Shown here: piece by piece, positions 55,205 to 64,000 of the stretch
How positions within the stretch are numbered: the stretch's first letter is position 1
How the letters are laid out: each line of letters begins with the position of its first letter
From: Desulfofalx alkaliphila DSM 12257
GTDB taxonomy: Bacteria; Bacillota; Desulfotomaculia; Desulfotomaculales; Desulfohalotomaculaceae
Assembly: GCF_000711975.1 (NCBI RefSeq)
Contig: NZ_JONT01000010.1
Coordinates: forward strand, 1 to 64,000
Direction: 5' to 3'
Length of the DNA: 64,000 nt
Notes under the pieces: model-generated
Seen by the model: only the letters and a program-made list of their open reading frames with translations
Told to the model about the DNA's origin: nothing
Databases searched by the model: none
Position numbers and translations under genes: made by a program

Positions 55205-55903
55205 ATGGAAGTAATTATTAATGCCCTGCCAATGATGATTGTTGGCGCGGGTATATCACTGTTAATAACTATTGTAGGTATAACCATAGGAAGTGTTTTG
55301 GGATTAATTTCTGCCCTTGCCCGTTTAAGTAATAGGAAGTTTCCCCGCTTGTTGGGCACTGCATATGTGGATTTCTTTAGGGGCACACCGCTATTGGTGC
55401 AAATTATGTTGGTGTACTTTGGTATTCCGCGCCTGATAATTATTTTAAATGAGCAGTGGGCGGCAATGAGCGGCAGTCAAGTTGCCGGTAGTTTTACATG
55501 GAATATATGGGTTGCCGTTATCATTACCATTTCTTTAAACAGTGGCGCCTATATAGCAGAAATTTTCCGGGGCGGCATTCAATCCATTGAAAAGGGTCAG
55601 ATGGAGGCTGCCCGCTCCTTGGGTATGACCCAGGCCCAGGCTATGCGCCTGGTAATCCTGCCCCAGGCTTTTAAAAGAATTATTCCTCCCATGGGTAACG
55701 AATTTGTAATATTATTAAAGGACAGTTCTCTGTTTTCGATTATTGGTTTTGCAGAGCTGGCCAGGGTTACTCAGTTGGAGGTGGCCCGTACTTACGCCAC
55801 CTTTGAATTGTGGATGACCTGTGCAATGATTTATCTTATTATGACGATTACCTTCTCCCGATTATCTGATAAATTGGAAGAAAGATTAAAAGAAAGTGAC
55901 TAG
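55205..55903 (+). CDS. Polar amino-acid ABC transporter permease
   Basis: 232 residues of the HisM/GlnP type with five membrane segments. YVDFFRGTPLLVQI and the EAA loop EAARSLGMTQAQAMRLVILPQAFK (near 137-160) are characteristic. GAAGAGGTG precedes the ATG. Followed 26 bases later by the ATPase. Confidence 0.92.
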   Translation: MEVIINALPMMIVGAGISLLITIVGITIGSVLGLISALARLSNRKFPRLLGTAYVDFFRGTPLLVQIMLVYFGIPRLIIILNEQWAAMSGSQVAGSFTWNIWVAVIITISLNSGAYIAEIFRGGIQSIEKGQMEAARSLGMTQAQAMRLVILPQAFKRIIPPMGNEFVILLKDSSLFSIIGFAELARVTQLEVARTYATFELWMTCAMIYLIMTITFSRLSDKLEERLKESD

Positions 55904-55929
55904 GCCTGAAGGAAGAGGGGTAAAGGCTA

Positions 55930-56655
55930 ATGATTATCAGTGTTAAGAATTTGTATAAGAACTTTGGCAGTTTGGAAGTGTTAAAGGATATTAACTGTGA
56001 AGTGAAGGAAAAAGAAGTGGTGGTGGTAATAGGGCCATCGGGTTCCGGCAAAAGTACTTTTTTGCGCTGCATAAATAAGCTTGAGGAACCCACTTCGGGA
56101 AAAATCATTTTTGACGGTTATGATATCACAGACGCCGCTACCGATATTAATATGGTGCGTCAGGAAGTGGGTATGGTTTTTCAGCGCTTTAACTTGTTTC
56201 CCCATCGCACGGCCTTGGAAAATATTACCATGGCCCCCATTAATGTGCGGAAGTTATCTGTGCAGGAAAGTGAAAAAATAGCCAGGGAGCTGTTGCAAAA
56301 GGTTGGTCTGTCAGATAAGGCAGATGAGTACCCCAATAAACTTTCCGGCGGTCAACAGCAAAGGGTGGCCATTGCCAGGGCACTGGCCATGCGCCCCAAG
56401 GTGATGCTTTTTGACGAGCCCACCAGCGCCTTGGACCCTGAAATGGTTGGGGAGGTGCTGGCTGTAATGAAACAGCTGGCCCAGGAAGGAATGACCATGG
56501 TGGTGGTGACCCATGAGATGGGTTTTGCCCGGGAGGTTGGAGACAGGGTAATATTTATGGACGACGGTCGTATTGTGGAAGAGGGCACCCCTGATCAGAT
56601 TTTTGGGAACGCCCAAAACACAAGGACCAGATCTTTTTTAAGTAAAATTCTATAA
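55930..56655 (+). CDS. Polar amino-acid ABC transporter ATPase (GlnQ-like)
   Basis: 241 residues. Walker [10 protein letters not shown] (near 35-43), Q-loop [10 protein letters not shown], signature [15 protein letters not shown] and Walker [13 protein letters not shown] are complete. GGAAGAGGGG precedes the ATG. Last gene of the import operon. Confidence 0.94.
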   Translation: MIISVKNLYKNFGSLEVLKDINCEVKEKEVVVVIGPSGSGKSTFLRCINKLEEPTSGKIIFDGYDITDAATDINMVRQEVGMVFQRFNLFPHRTALENITMAPINVRKLSVQESEKIARELLQKVGLSDKADEYPNKLSGGQQQRVAIARALAMRPKVMLFDEPTSALDPEMVGEVLAVMKQLAQEGMTMVVVTHEMGFAREVGDRVIFMDDGRIVEEGTPDQIFGNAQNTRTRSFLSKIL

Positions 56656-56661
56656 ATTTCA

Positions 56662-56698
56662 GGGGTGCGCCTTTTTTTGCGCACCCCGCTTTATTTTT
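56662..56698 (+). terminator. Terminator of the amino-acid importer operon
   Basis: GGGGTGCGC (56662-56670) pairs with GCGCACCCC (56679-56687), loop CTTTTTTT, then GCTTTATTTTTTT. It may also end the convergent wHTH gene. Confidence 0.88.
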
Positions 56699-56974
56699 TT
56701 ATATGGCCTGTCTGTATAGGTGAAAATATTCTTCCCCCAGTTTGGTAATTGAGCAAATTTTGCTTTTTCCTTCAGAAGTAACTTCAACTAATCCCAGGGC
56801 ATACAATTGCATTATTACATGGTCGAGCACTGCACGTTTTACTTTAGCGGTTAAAGAGAGTTCTTCTTTATTCATTTTTCCTTCTTCATGCAGCGCCCTT
56901 AGCACCCTATCTGCCTCTTCGGGTAAGCGGTTGGTCACCCCGCTGAAATATTGTGTCATTGTCAAGTCAATCAT
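56699..56974 (-). CDS. Small winged-helix-like protein
   Basis: 91 residues, with RVLRALHEEGKMNKEELSLTAKVKRAVLDHVIMQLYALGLVEV in a winged-helix pattern and a C-terminal GEEYFHLYR tail common in MarR/PadR-like small regulators. No effector domain. AAGGAGTG precedes the ATG on the minus strand. It is convergent with the importer operon and divergent from recJ. Confidence 0.65.
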   Translation of the reverse strand: MIDLTMTQYFSGVTNRLPEEADRVLRALHEEGKMNKEELSLTAKVKRAVLDHVIMQLYALGLVEVTSEGKSKICSITKLGEEYFHLYRQAI

Positions 56975-57178
56975 GTTGAAATCACTCCTTTTCAGAAAGA
57001 CGTTAGTTGTTTTATTAGCTGTATTATTCCCTGGTTTGACTAATATATTCGTTAGTTACGTCAAAGCTTACATAAAATTATTGTGCCGGGGCTGTTCCTC
57101 CCTTTACACACAGTATGTTATAATTAAGGGAGGATTGTACGATGTTTCACAAATCCATTGATGGAAAAGGGGCTTTCA

Positions 57179-57207
57179 TTGAATATCTATTGTGCCTAGT
57201 TTATAAT
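57179..57207 (+). promoter_or_regulatory. Promoter of recJ
   Basis: TTGAAT (57179-57184) and TATAAT (57202-57207) are separated by 17 bases. The start near 57214 leaves a short leader with GGGAG before ATG 57238. Confidence 0.7.
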
Positions 57208-57237
57208 AAAAAATAGAAAGATAATGGGAGTTTGCCT

Positions 57238-59940
57238 ATGAGAAAAATAATTTATGACAATAAAAAATTGTGGCGTGTAAAATCCAGTAATCCTACGCTT
57301 AAAATTATACTGGCTAATCAATTAAATATTTCAGAATTGTTGGCAGAAATGCTTATTAACAGAGGAATTCATACCGTAGAGGAAGCCCGGGCTTTCTTGG
57401 ACTGCCGCTTGGATCGCCTCCATGATCCATTTTTGTTAAAAGATATTGATAAGGCATTGGAAGTAATAATGGATTGCCTTAAAAACGGAAAACCCATTTT
57501 AGTAAACGGCGACTACGATGTTGACGGTATTTCCGGAACCGCTCTCTTGGTCAATGCCCTCCACCGCTTGGGCGGGGTGGTTGATTACCATATACCCCAG
57601 CGCCAGCAGGGGTATGGTCTACACAAGGAAACACTGCAATGGGCTGCAGAGGAAGGCTATTGCTTAGTCATTACCGTTGATTGCGGCATAAATGCGCTGG
57701 AAGAAGCTGAACTGGCCCGGCAGCTGGGATTGACCTTGGTAATTACCGATCACCACGAGCCGGGAGAAGTGCTGCCCAAGGCGGTGGCGGTAATAAACCC
57801 TAAAAGGGAGGATTGCCTGTACCCCTTTAAAGAGCTTGCCGGTGTGGGGGTGGCTTTGAAACTGGTACAGGCCGTTTACCAAAAGGTGGGCCTACCCTAC
57901 CATTCCTGGCATGACCTGCTGGATGTGGCCTGTCTGGGAACGGTGGCCGATATTGTTCCTTTATTGGGTGAAAACAGAATTATAGTCAAGCATGGTTTAG
58001 TACAGTTAAAAAACAGTCCTAACCTCGGTTTAGCTGCATTGAAAGAGGTTAGCAAGATAACCAATAGATTGATTAACACCAAAGATGTGGGCTTTGCCCT
58101 AGGACCGCGGTTAAACGCAGCGGGGCGAGTGGGTGACCCGCGCTTAGGGGTGGAGCTGTTGCTGTGCCCGGAACCTGAACGGGCCAAGGAAATTGCAGAG
58201 GATTTAGATAGGAGTAATCGGGAACGGCAAAATATTGAGACCAGGGTTCTGGATGAAGCTTTACTGATGTTAGAAGAGCAGCCACATTTGTTAGAGGACA
58301 CTGTTTTGGTGTTGGCCTCAGAAGACTGGCATCCGGGTGTAATTGGCATTGTTGCCTCCCGCCTGCTGGAGCGCTACCATCGTCCGGTGTTGATGATTTC
58401 CCTGGAAGGGGAAGAAGGTAAAGGATCCGCCCGCAGTATAGAGGGTTTTAACTTATACAATGCATTGGAGCATTGCAAGGAATATTTGATTCAGTTTGGC
58501 GGGCATGAAAAGGCGGCGGGTTTTTCCATTAATGCCGCCAATATAGATGATTTTAGGCGGGCAATTAATGACTACGCCCGGTCGGTGCTTGACGAAGAAG
58601 CCTTAATGCCCAGTGTAAATATAGATAAGATTATTTACCCTGACGAGATTAATGAAGATATAGTTGAAGAGCTGGCCCTGATTGCACCCTTTGGCCATTG
58701 TAATCCCAGTCCGGTATTAGGTTGTCGAGAGGTAAACATGGGGGACTGGCGAACCGTCGGGGAAAAACGAAATCATTTAAAGGTGAAAGTCTGCGGTGAA
58801 CGGGTGACCCTGGACGGTATCGGTTTTGACTTGGCCTGTTGTGAGGAACTCTTGGCCGCCGGGAAACCGGTGGATGTTGCCTTTGTACCGGAGATCAATG
58901 AGTGGAATAACCGCAGGATGGTACAATTAAAAATTAAAGATATTTGCCACAGGGCGGTTATTCGCAGTGAGGGCATCAGATGCCAATACTTTCCGGAGGA
59001 CTTAACCCGATTCTCTGAAGATTTGCTGCAGAACAAAAATCTAAGGTTGTTAAGCCCCGATTATATTTTACTAAAGCTGGAACTTTACAAAAAAAATGGG
59101 CCCGTTGAAGAACCCTTGAGGGAGATGTCAACGGATTTTTGGGACAAAATATCTCTACACGATTACAGGGAATGTCCCGATCGATTGGGATTGCTGGCAG
59201 ATTCAATTGGCCCTGAGTCGGTGGTGGTGCTGGTAACCAGTGGTTATCAGGTTATTGAACTGGCCCATTCCCTTGCATTAAAGCGCCCTGAACTGGCCCA
59301 CCGCATTGCATATTACTGCCGGGGCATGACTGAGGATATTGGCGAATATATTAAGCAGCTTTCAAAGCCGGATTCCGGGGTAGTTTTAATAACCACCCCC
59401 AATTTAGCAAAGGATTTGGGCATCAAAGACCTGGGCAAGGCAATACTGTATTACCCACCCTTTAGTGCCCGGGGCTTGCTGTCAGCGGCAGAGGCGGCCG
59501 GAACCAACGGTGACCTCTACTTCATGTTTAAAACAGAAGACATAGCCGCGGCAAGTAAGGTGCTGACTACCTTTGCCCCGGAAAGGGACAGTTTTGTGGC
59601 TCTGTACCGTTTTTTAGTGCGCAAGGTTGGTATGAACAAAATAGTTGAGCTGCCTGCAGAAGAGCTGCGAGAGGTGTTAACGGAAGACGGCGGTGCCCTG
59701 GTTGAAGATTATACGGTGGCGCTGTCAATGCAGGTGTTTGCTGAACTGGATTTATTAAGGTTTGGCTACCGAAAAGGAATTTATCAGGTAAAAATGCTGC
59801 CAAGGCCCAGCCATAAGCTGGATTTGGAAAGTTCAAAGACCTTCAAATGGACCAATAACATTTCCCTGGAGGGTCTGCAGTTTATTTCTATTTTAGTTAG
59901 CGGCAACTTAAAACATATTTCTAAACTTCCTTACCTATAG
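57238..59940 (+). CDS. recJ: Single-stranded-DNA-specific exonuclease RecJ
   Basis: 900 residues, longer than E. coli RecJ (about 577) and like the extended Firmicute form. DHH motifs VNGDYDVDGISG (near 85-96) and ITDHHEPG (near 170-177) and the DHHA1 GGHEKAAGF (near 422-430) are intact. The C-terminal third (near 650-850) resembles a helicase-like accessory domain (VVVLVTSGYQVIELAHS). ATG 57238 chosen with GGGAG upstream; a TTG at 57232 is the other option. Confidence 0.92.
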   Translation: MRKIIYDNKKLWRVKSSNPTLKIILANQLNISELLAEMLINRGIHTVEEARAFLDCRLDRLHDPFLLKDIDKALEVIMDCLKNGKPILVNGDYDVDGISGTALLVNALHRLGGVVDYHIPQRQQGYGLHKETLQWAAEEGYCLVITVDCGINALEEAELARQLGLTLVITDHHEPGEVLPKAVAVINPKREDCLYPFKELAGVGVALKLVQAVYQKVGLPYHSWHDLLDVACLGTVADIVPLLGENRIIVKHGLVQLKNSPNLGLAALKEVSKITNRLINTKDVGFALGPRLNAAGRVGDPRLGVELLLCPEPERAKEIAEDLDRSNRERQNIETRVLDEALLMLEEQPHLLEDTVLVLASEDWHPGVIGIVASRLLERYHRPVLMISLEGEEGKGSARSIEGFNLYNALEHCKEYLIQFGGHEKAAGFSINAANIDDFRRAINDYARSVLDEEALMPSVNIDKIIYPDEINEDIVEELALIAPFGHCNPSPVLGCREVNMGDWRTVGEKRNHLKVKVCGERVTLDGIGFDLACCEELLAAGKPVDVAFVPEINEWNNRRMVQLKIKDICHRAVIRSEGIRCQYFPEDLTRFSEDLLQNKNLRLLSPDYILLKLELYKKNGPVEEPLREMSTDFWDKISLHDYRECPDRLGLLADSIGPESVVVLVTSGYQVIELAHSLALKRPELAHRIAYYCRGMTEDIGEYIKQLSKPDSGVVLITTPNLAKDLGIKDLGKAILYYPPFSARGLLSAAEAAGTNGDLYFMFKTEDIAAASKVLTTFAPERDSFVALYRFLVRKVGMNKIVELPAEELREVLTEDGGALVEDYTVALSMQVFAELDLLRFGYRKGIYQVKMLPRPSHKLDLESSKTFKWTNNISLEGLQFISILVSGNLKHISKLPYL

Positions 59941-59977
59941 CATCTGTTAACTTAAGCAGGGCTTAATCGGCGAAATA

Positions 59978-59986
59978 TGATATAAT
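59978..59986 (+). promoter_or_regulatory. Extended -10 promoter before rel
   Basis: TGA followed by TATAAT (59981-59986) is an extended -10 element with no clear -35 box. It is 48 bases before the rel start. Confidence 0.5.
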
Positions 59987-60033
59987 ACCGCTTATATTAG
60001 CAAGAAAAAAGATTACTAAAAGGGGGGGCACCG

Positions 60034-62205
60034 GTGTCCTTAGCACAGTTGACTGAAAAAATTAAAAGTTATAACGCCACAGCGGACATCGCCTTCCTGC
60101 GCAAAGCTTACCGTTATGCTGAATGGGCTCATTTTGGACAGAAGAGAATTTCCGGTGAAGACTATTTTATTCACCCCGTTGAAGTGGCTAACATTTTAGC
60201 TGACATGCATTTAGATATGGAGACGGTGGTGGGTGCACTGCTGCACGATGTGGTGGAAGACACCGGGGTCACACTGGAAGACATAGAGCATGAATTTGGA
60301 GAGCAAGTTGCTTTACTGGTGGATGGAGTAACAAAGTTAAAGAAACTGGAGTTTAAATCAAAGGTAGAACGGCAGGCTGAAAACTTGCGGAAGATGTTTT
60401 TGGCCATGGCCAAGGATATTAGGGTTGTACTGATCAAGCTTGCGGACAGACTGCATAATTTACGCACCTTAAACTACCAGACCGAAGCCAAACAGCGGGA
60501 AAAGGCAGAGGAAACGCTGGAAATATTTGCACCCCTGGCCCACCGCTTAGGTATCTATCGCATTAAGTGGGAATTGGAGGATATATCCTTTAGATATCGC
60601 TACCCGGAAGAATATTATAGGCTTAAAGAATTGGTGGCGGCCACCAGACAAAAACGGGAGGAATTTATTCAAAGGGTAATTGACACCTTAAGCGTCAAGT
60701 TGGAAGATATGGATATCCAGGCTGAAATAAAGGGCCGGCCCAAAAACTTTTACTCCATTTATCAAAAGATGAAGCAACAACAAAAAGACTTTACGGAGAT
60801 CTACGATGTCCTGGCCGTAAGGATTATTGTGGAAACTGTGAAAGACTGTTACGGCGCATTGGGAATAGCCCACACCTTATGGAAGCCTATTCCCGGAAGG
60901 TTTAAAGACTATATAGCAATGCCTAAAACCAATATGTACCAGTCACTGCACACCACTGTGATAGGGCCTTCGGGGGAACCCTTTGAAATTCAAATACGCA
61001 CCTTTGACATGCACCGCACGGCAGAATACGGTATTGCCGCCCACTGGCGATATAAGGAAAACATAAAGGGCGAGACCGCCGAGCAAAAAATGGTGTGGTT
61101 GAGACAACTGCTGGACTGGCAGCATGACTTGAGGGATGCCCGGGAGTTTATGGAGGGTCTGAAGATAGATATATTTGCCCATTCGGTCTTTGTCTTTACT
61201 CCTAAGGGCGATGTGGTGGAACTGCCTGCCGGTTCAATACCCATTGACTTTGCTTACCGTATTCACACCGATGTGGGACACCGGTGCATCGGGGCCAAAG
61301 TTAATGGCAGAATTGTACCGCTGGATTATAAACTGAAAAACGGCGACATTACAGAAATTATTACCAAAAAAAGCGGCGGGCCCAGCAGGGATTGGTTGAA
61401 TATTGTTAAAACATCCCAGGCTAAAGCCCGTATTAAGAATTGGTTTAAGAAAGAAAAGAAAGAAGAGAACATTACAAAGGGCAAGGAGCTCTTGGAGCGT
61501 GAGATTAGAAAGCAGGGTTTAGACTTATCAATACTAAAGAGTGACCAACTGTTGGAGGTTGGACGCAAGCTCAGCCTTAACAGTGTGGACGATATCTTTG
61601 CGGCCGTGGGTGATGCCCAAATTACCCCCCTGATGGTGTTAGGGCGTCTGAAGGATGGCTTGAACCCGCCGGAAAAGAATTTGACAGCAGATGATTTGGT
61701 GTCTAAAAAACCCGGTAAAGGGGATTGGGGTAAACCCACCCAGGGCATTAGAGTAAAAGGGATTGACAACCTCCTTATTCGCTTGGCCCAATGCTGCAAC
61801 CCTGTTCCGGGTGATGATATATCAGGATACATCACCCGCGGTCGGGGGGTTTCAATACACCGCAGTGATTGTAAAAACTTAAAGGAACTTCAAGCGGTGG
61901 ACCCGGAACGCCTGGTAGAAGTAACCTGGGACAAGAATTTTGATTCCTCATTCCATGTGAAACTGGAGGTTACCGGCATGGACCGGGCGGGCCTCTTGAA
62001 CGATGTTCTCAATGTACTGTTAGAAATGAAAATTAATACCAACTGGGTCACTGCTCGCACCCGTAAAGATAGGATGGCAACAATAGAGCTGGCCCTTCAT
62101 CTAAAAAGTATTGAACAAATGGAATTTGTATTGAACAAAATTAAACGGGTAAAGGATATTTATACGGTGCGCAGGATTGCCGGAGGGCAATCTTTGGCAC
62201 ACTAG
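60034..62205 (+). CDS. rel: Bifunctional (p)ppGpp synthetase/hydrolase
   Basis: 723 residues of the Rel/SpoT type: HD hydrolase ([12 protein letters not shown] and LLHDVVEDT, near 50-82), synthetase ([32 protein letters not shown]), TGS ([16 protein letters not shown]), a conserved Cys-rich CCNPVPGD and C-terminal ACT. GTG start after GGGGGGG. The stringent alarmone it makes inhibits purine synthesis enzymes in Firmicutes. Overlap and spacing suggest co-transcription with dtd. Confidence 0.95.
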   Translation: MSLAQLTEKIKSYNATADIAFLRKAYRYAEWAHFGQKRISGEDYFIHPVEVANILADMHLDMETVVGALLHDVVEDTGVTLEDIEHEFGEQVALLVDGVTKLKKLEFKSKVERQAENLRKMFLAMAKDIRVVLIKLADRLHNLRTLNYQTEAKQREKAEETLEIFAPLAHRLGIYRIKWELEDISFRYRYPEEYYRLKELVAATRQKREEFIQRVIDTLSVKLEDMDIQAEIKGRPKNFYSIYQKMKQQQKDFTEIYDVLAVRIIVETVKDCYGALGIAHTLWKPIPGRFKDYIAMPKTNMYQSLHTTVIGPSGEPFEIQIRTFDMHRTAEYGIAAHWRYKENIKGETAEQKMVWLRQLLDWQHDLRDAREFMEGLKIDIFAHSVFVFTPKGDVVELPAGSIPIDFAYRIHTDVGHRCIGAKVNGRIVPLDYKLKNGDITEIITKKSGGPSRDWLNIVKTSQAKARIKNWFKKEKKEENITKGKELLEREIRKQGLDLSILKSDQLLEVGRKLSLNSVDDIFAAVGDAQITPLMVLGRLKDGLNPPEKNLTADDLVSKKPGKGDWGKPTQGIRVKGIDNLLIRLAQCCNPVPGDDISGYITRGRGVSIHRSDCKNLKELQAVDPERLVEVTWDKNFDSSFHVKLEVTGMDRAGLLNDVLNVLLEMKINTNWVTARTRKDRMATIELALHLKSIEQMEFVLNKIKRVKDIYTVRRIAGGQSLAH

Positions 62206-62222
62206 TGATGGGGGTAGAAACT

Positions 62223-62672
62223 ATGCGTGCGGTGGTACAACGGGTTAGCTCCGGTTCGGTAACAGTTGCAGGGAATACCGTGGGTGCAATAAATAAAGGA
62301 CTGGTTGTGCTGCTGGGTGTGGGGCAGCAGGATACCCTTGAGGATGCCAAGTATTTGGCAGAAAAGATATGTGGTTTACGGATTTTTGAGGATAAAGAGG
62401 GCAAGTTAAACCTATCTCTTATGGATATTGCAGGGGAAGTATTGGTTGTATCACAGTTTACCCTTTTCGGTGACTGTCGTCGGGGCCGCAGGCCCAGTTT
62501 TTCCAATGCCGCCCCGCCGGAAACGGCTGTCAAACTATATCAACAATTCGTTGAACATCTGCGGCAAATGAATGTTAAAGTGGAAACCGGAGAGTTTCAG
62601 CAGCATATGGTAGTAAACATTGTAAATGATGGCCCGGTTACTTTAATGTTGGATAGTAAAAAGGAATTTTAA
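62223..62672 (+). CDS. dtd: D-aminoacyl-tRNA deacylase
   Basis: 149 residues. [15 protein letters not shown] at the start, the catalytic SQFTLFGD loop (near 78-85) and the Gly-cisPro NGPVT-like segment DGPVTLML near 140 are typical. ATG 62223 chosen over an earlier ATG 18 bases upstream because the family starts MRAV and GGGGG lies ten bases before. Classic rel-dtd neighbourhood in Firmicutes. Confidence 0.94.
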   Translation: MRAVVQRVSSGSVTVAGNTVGAINKGLVVLLGVGQQDTLEDAKYLAEKICGLRIFEDKEGKLNLSLMDIAGEVLVVSQFTLFGDCRRGRRPSFSNAAPPETAVKLYQQFVEHLRQMNVKVETGEFQQHMVVNIVNDGPVTLMLDSKKEF

Positions 62673-62692
62673 AAATGGAGGAATTGGATACT

Positions 62693-63313
62693 GTGAACGT
62701 TGAAGTGTTGCCAGTGGGCCAGCTGGATGCTAACTGTTATATCTTAATGTGCCCAGATACAAAGGAAGCAGCCATTATCGACCCCGGTGGAGATGCCCCG
62801 GACATTTTACAGTTGTTAAAGCGGATGGGGGCGAAAGCCAAGTACATTATCTGCACCCACGGCCATGTGGACCATATTGCTGCGGTGGGTGATGTTAAAT
62901 CAGCCACCGGGGCCAGCGTCTTGATACACCATGGGGATGCGGACATGCTCACCGATCCGCAAAAAAATCTTTCGGCCTATATGGGGCTGAAGTTAAAGCT
63001 TGCCCCGGCGGATCAGCTGCTGCAAGACGGTGATATTGTCCGGCTGGGTCAATTGGAGTTAAAGATATTCAATGTGCCCGGCCACACTAAGGGCGGGGTG
63101 TGTATAAAGGTGGGCCATGTGCTGTTTAGCGGTGATACGCTATTTGCCCGCTCCATTGGCCGTTCGGATTTTCCCGGCGGCAACCACAGTGATTTAATTA
63201 GGGGTATAAAAGAAAAGATACTGACCCTGCCGGCAGAAACCAGAATTTACCCGGGCCACGGTCCCGACACCACCGTGGGAGACGAAAAGAAGCATAATCC
63301 TTTCTTAAGATAG
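62693..63313 (+). CDS. Metallo-beta-lactamase-fold hydrolase (glyoxalase II-like)
   Basis: 206 residues. THGHVDH (near 60-66) is the di-zinc HxHxDH motif; GHTKGGVC, SGDTLFARSIGRSDF and YPGHG complete the ligand set. GTG 62693 is preferred since GGAGGAA lies ten bases before; ATG 62675 starts inside that site. In this position after rel-dtd it is a common Firmicute gene; the substrate is not certain. Confidence 0.88.
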   Translation: MNVEVLPVGQLDANCYILMCPDTKEAAIIDPGGDAPDILQLLKRMGAKAKYIICTHGHVDHIAAVGDVKSATGASVLIHHGDADMLTDPQKNLSAYMGLKLKLAPADQLLQDGDIVRLGQLELKIFNVPGHTKGGVCIKVGHVLFSGDTLFARSIGRSDFPGGNHSDLIRGIKEKILTLPAETRIYPGHGPDTTVGDEKKHNPFLR

Positions 63314-63316
63314 TAA

Positions 63317-63337
63317 AAGGGCACCGACGGTGCCCTT
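63317..63337. terminator. Shared terminator between convergent genes
   Basis: AAGGGCACC (63317-63325) pairs with GGTGCCCTT (63329-63337). On the minus strand TTTT follows the stem. It overlaps the stop codon of the HAD gene and serves at least the minus strand. Confidence 0.65.
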
Positions 63338-64000
63338 ACAATATTCCTTTAAAATTATTCTCTACTAAATGATAAAAATCCGCCAGGGTGCCGCTGGCAT
63401 CCGGTTTAAGCGGTGAGTCTTTACTGTCTATCATACAGTCGGTTACCAGATAGGTTTTTATACCCAGTTTGCCGGCCACAAGGTCTTCCAGTGTGTCGTT
63501 ACCGACCATCAAGGCCTGGTGGGCTTCCACCTTAAGTTCACGCAATATCTCTGCATAGTAGGCCGGATTTGGTTTGCAATAACGGCTGTTCTCGTAGGTG
63601 GTTACCACTTCCCAGGGTTGGTCTGCAATTCCCGCCCATTTCATTCGGGCCTGGATGGCCGCAGCAGGGAACAGGGGATTGGTGGCCAAGGCTATTTTTA
63701 TATTCTTTTGCACAACTGCCGAAACTACTTTTTTGGCCAAGGGCGTGGGGTCGGTAAACTCCTCCAGCTCAGTGAATTTGGTGGTGTAAAAGGCATCAAA
63801 CATTGGCAGGATTTCTTCTTCACTGTGATTCACCAGGGGAAGAAAGGTTTCCAAAAATACTTGGCTGTTGTATTTGTCCGGACTGTTGTCTTTAACCATT
63901 GCCTTGGTTGCAGTCCATATATAAGCTGCAAATTCTTCGGCATTGTAGTGGGCACTGAATGCTCCGGTTAACCGCTTAAAATACTCATCCATAAATCGCT
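63336..64000 (-). CDS. HAD-family hydrolase, 5' end outside the window
   Basis: At least 221 residues; the frame runs past the right edge with ...RFMDEYFKRL, so the N-terminal DxDGT motif is not visible. The middle (KIALATNPLFPAAAI) holds motif II Thr/Asn, CKPNPAYY motif III Lys and VGNDTLEDLVAGKLGIKTYLVTD motif IV Asp. The enzyme is a small-molecule phosphatase of subfamily I; substrate unknown. Confidence 0.82.
   Translation of the reverse strand, partial: RFMDEYFKRLTGAFSAHYNAEEFAAYIWTATKAMVKDNSPDKYNSQVFLETFLPLVNHSEEEILPMFDAFYTTKFTELEEFTDPTPLAKKVVSAVVQKNIKIALATNPLFPAAAIQARMKWAGIADQPWEVVTTYENSRYCKPNPAYYAEILRELKVEAHQALMVGNDTLEDLVAGKLGIKTYLVTDCMIDSKDSPLKPDASGTLADFYHLVENNFKGIL

Noticed and set aside
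57142-57216. 24-codon frame with a good ribosome site before recJ
   Set aside because: The ribosome site overlaps the region just after a -10-like TATAAT, so a transcript would start inside it. Could be a leader peptide but evidence is thin.

Overview
The window is a gene-dense chromosomal segment from an anaerobic, endospore-lineage Firmicute, most likely a clostridial member of the Peptococcaceae/Desulfotomaculum group. This is inferred from gene content and gene order: a HisZ-type histidine operon, a Gram-positive PurF with iron-sulfur cysteines, the Amj lipid II flippase, GatCAB, a clostridial NifV/LeuC/LeuD/IDH operon, strong Shine-Dalgarno sites and many GTG/TTG starts. No species can be named from the sequence alone, and no tRNA, rRNA, CRISPR array or prophage was seen.

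Layout. 1-630: 5' fragment of a zinc-ribbon protein on the minus strand, then the hpt promoter. 631-2777: hpt and guaA (purine salvage and GMP synthesis). 2817-12473: purine operon purE-purB-purC-(purL-like fragment)-purF-purM-purN-purH-purD, preceded by a guanine aptamer, a ykkC/PRPP-type aptamer and an intrinsic terminator. 12490-12706: decayed duplicate of the purD leader and part of purD. 12983-15714: GntR/YtrA-type regulator with an ABC exporter. 15852-17842: zinc-ribbon protein, DUF1648 protein, secreted transglutaminase-like protein. 18032-26193: YerC-like regulator and histidine operon hisZ-(lipoprotein)-G-D-C-B-A-F-IE with no hisH. 26271-32195: pcrA, amj, ligA and a short gene with an in-frame UGA that reads as a thioredoxin-fold selenoprotein. 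32332-36433: gatC-gatA-gatB and an unrecognised gene. 36673-39156: DUF485 protein, sodium:solute symporter, small membrane protein. 39456-43452: (homo)citrate synthase-like enzyme, two aconitase-family subunits and an NAD-type isocitrate dehydrogenase. 43616-51485 and 51550-54003: acidic membrane protein, two TPR glycosyltransferases, two 21-residue-repeat proteins, a stand-alone starch-binding module, a GT4 synthase and a nucleotidyltransferase/degenerate phosphomutase. 54269-56655: polar amino-acid ABC importer. 57238-64000: recJ, rel, dtd, a metallo-beta-lactamase-fold hydrolase and a HAD hydrolase cut by the window end.

Two themes stand out. First, class I glutamine amidotransfer looks eroded in this window: GuaA has Gly in place of the nucleophilic Cys, purQ/purS are absent and purL is only a C-terminal fragment, and hisH is missing from an otherwise complete his operon. 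Second, the gene after ligA is best read as a new or little-described selenoprotein with an AUU start. The purine operon also appears to be under a two-input (guanine and PRPP) riboswitch control, and a pair of repeat proteins beside glycosyltransferases may form a cell- or spore-surface system.
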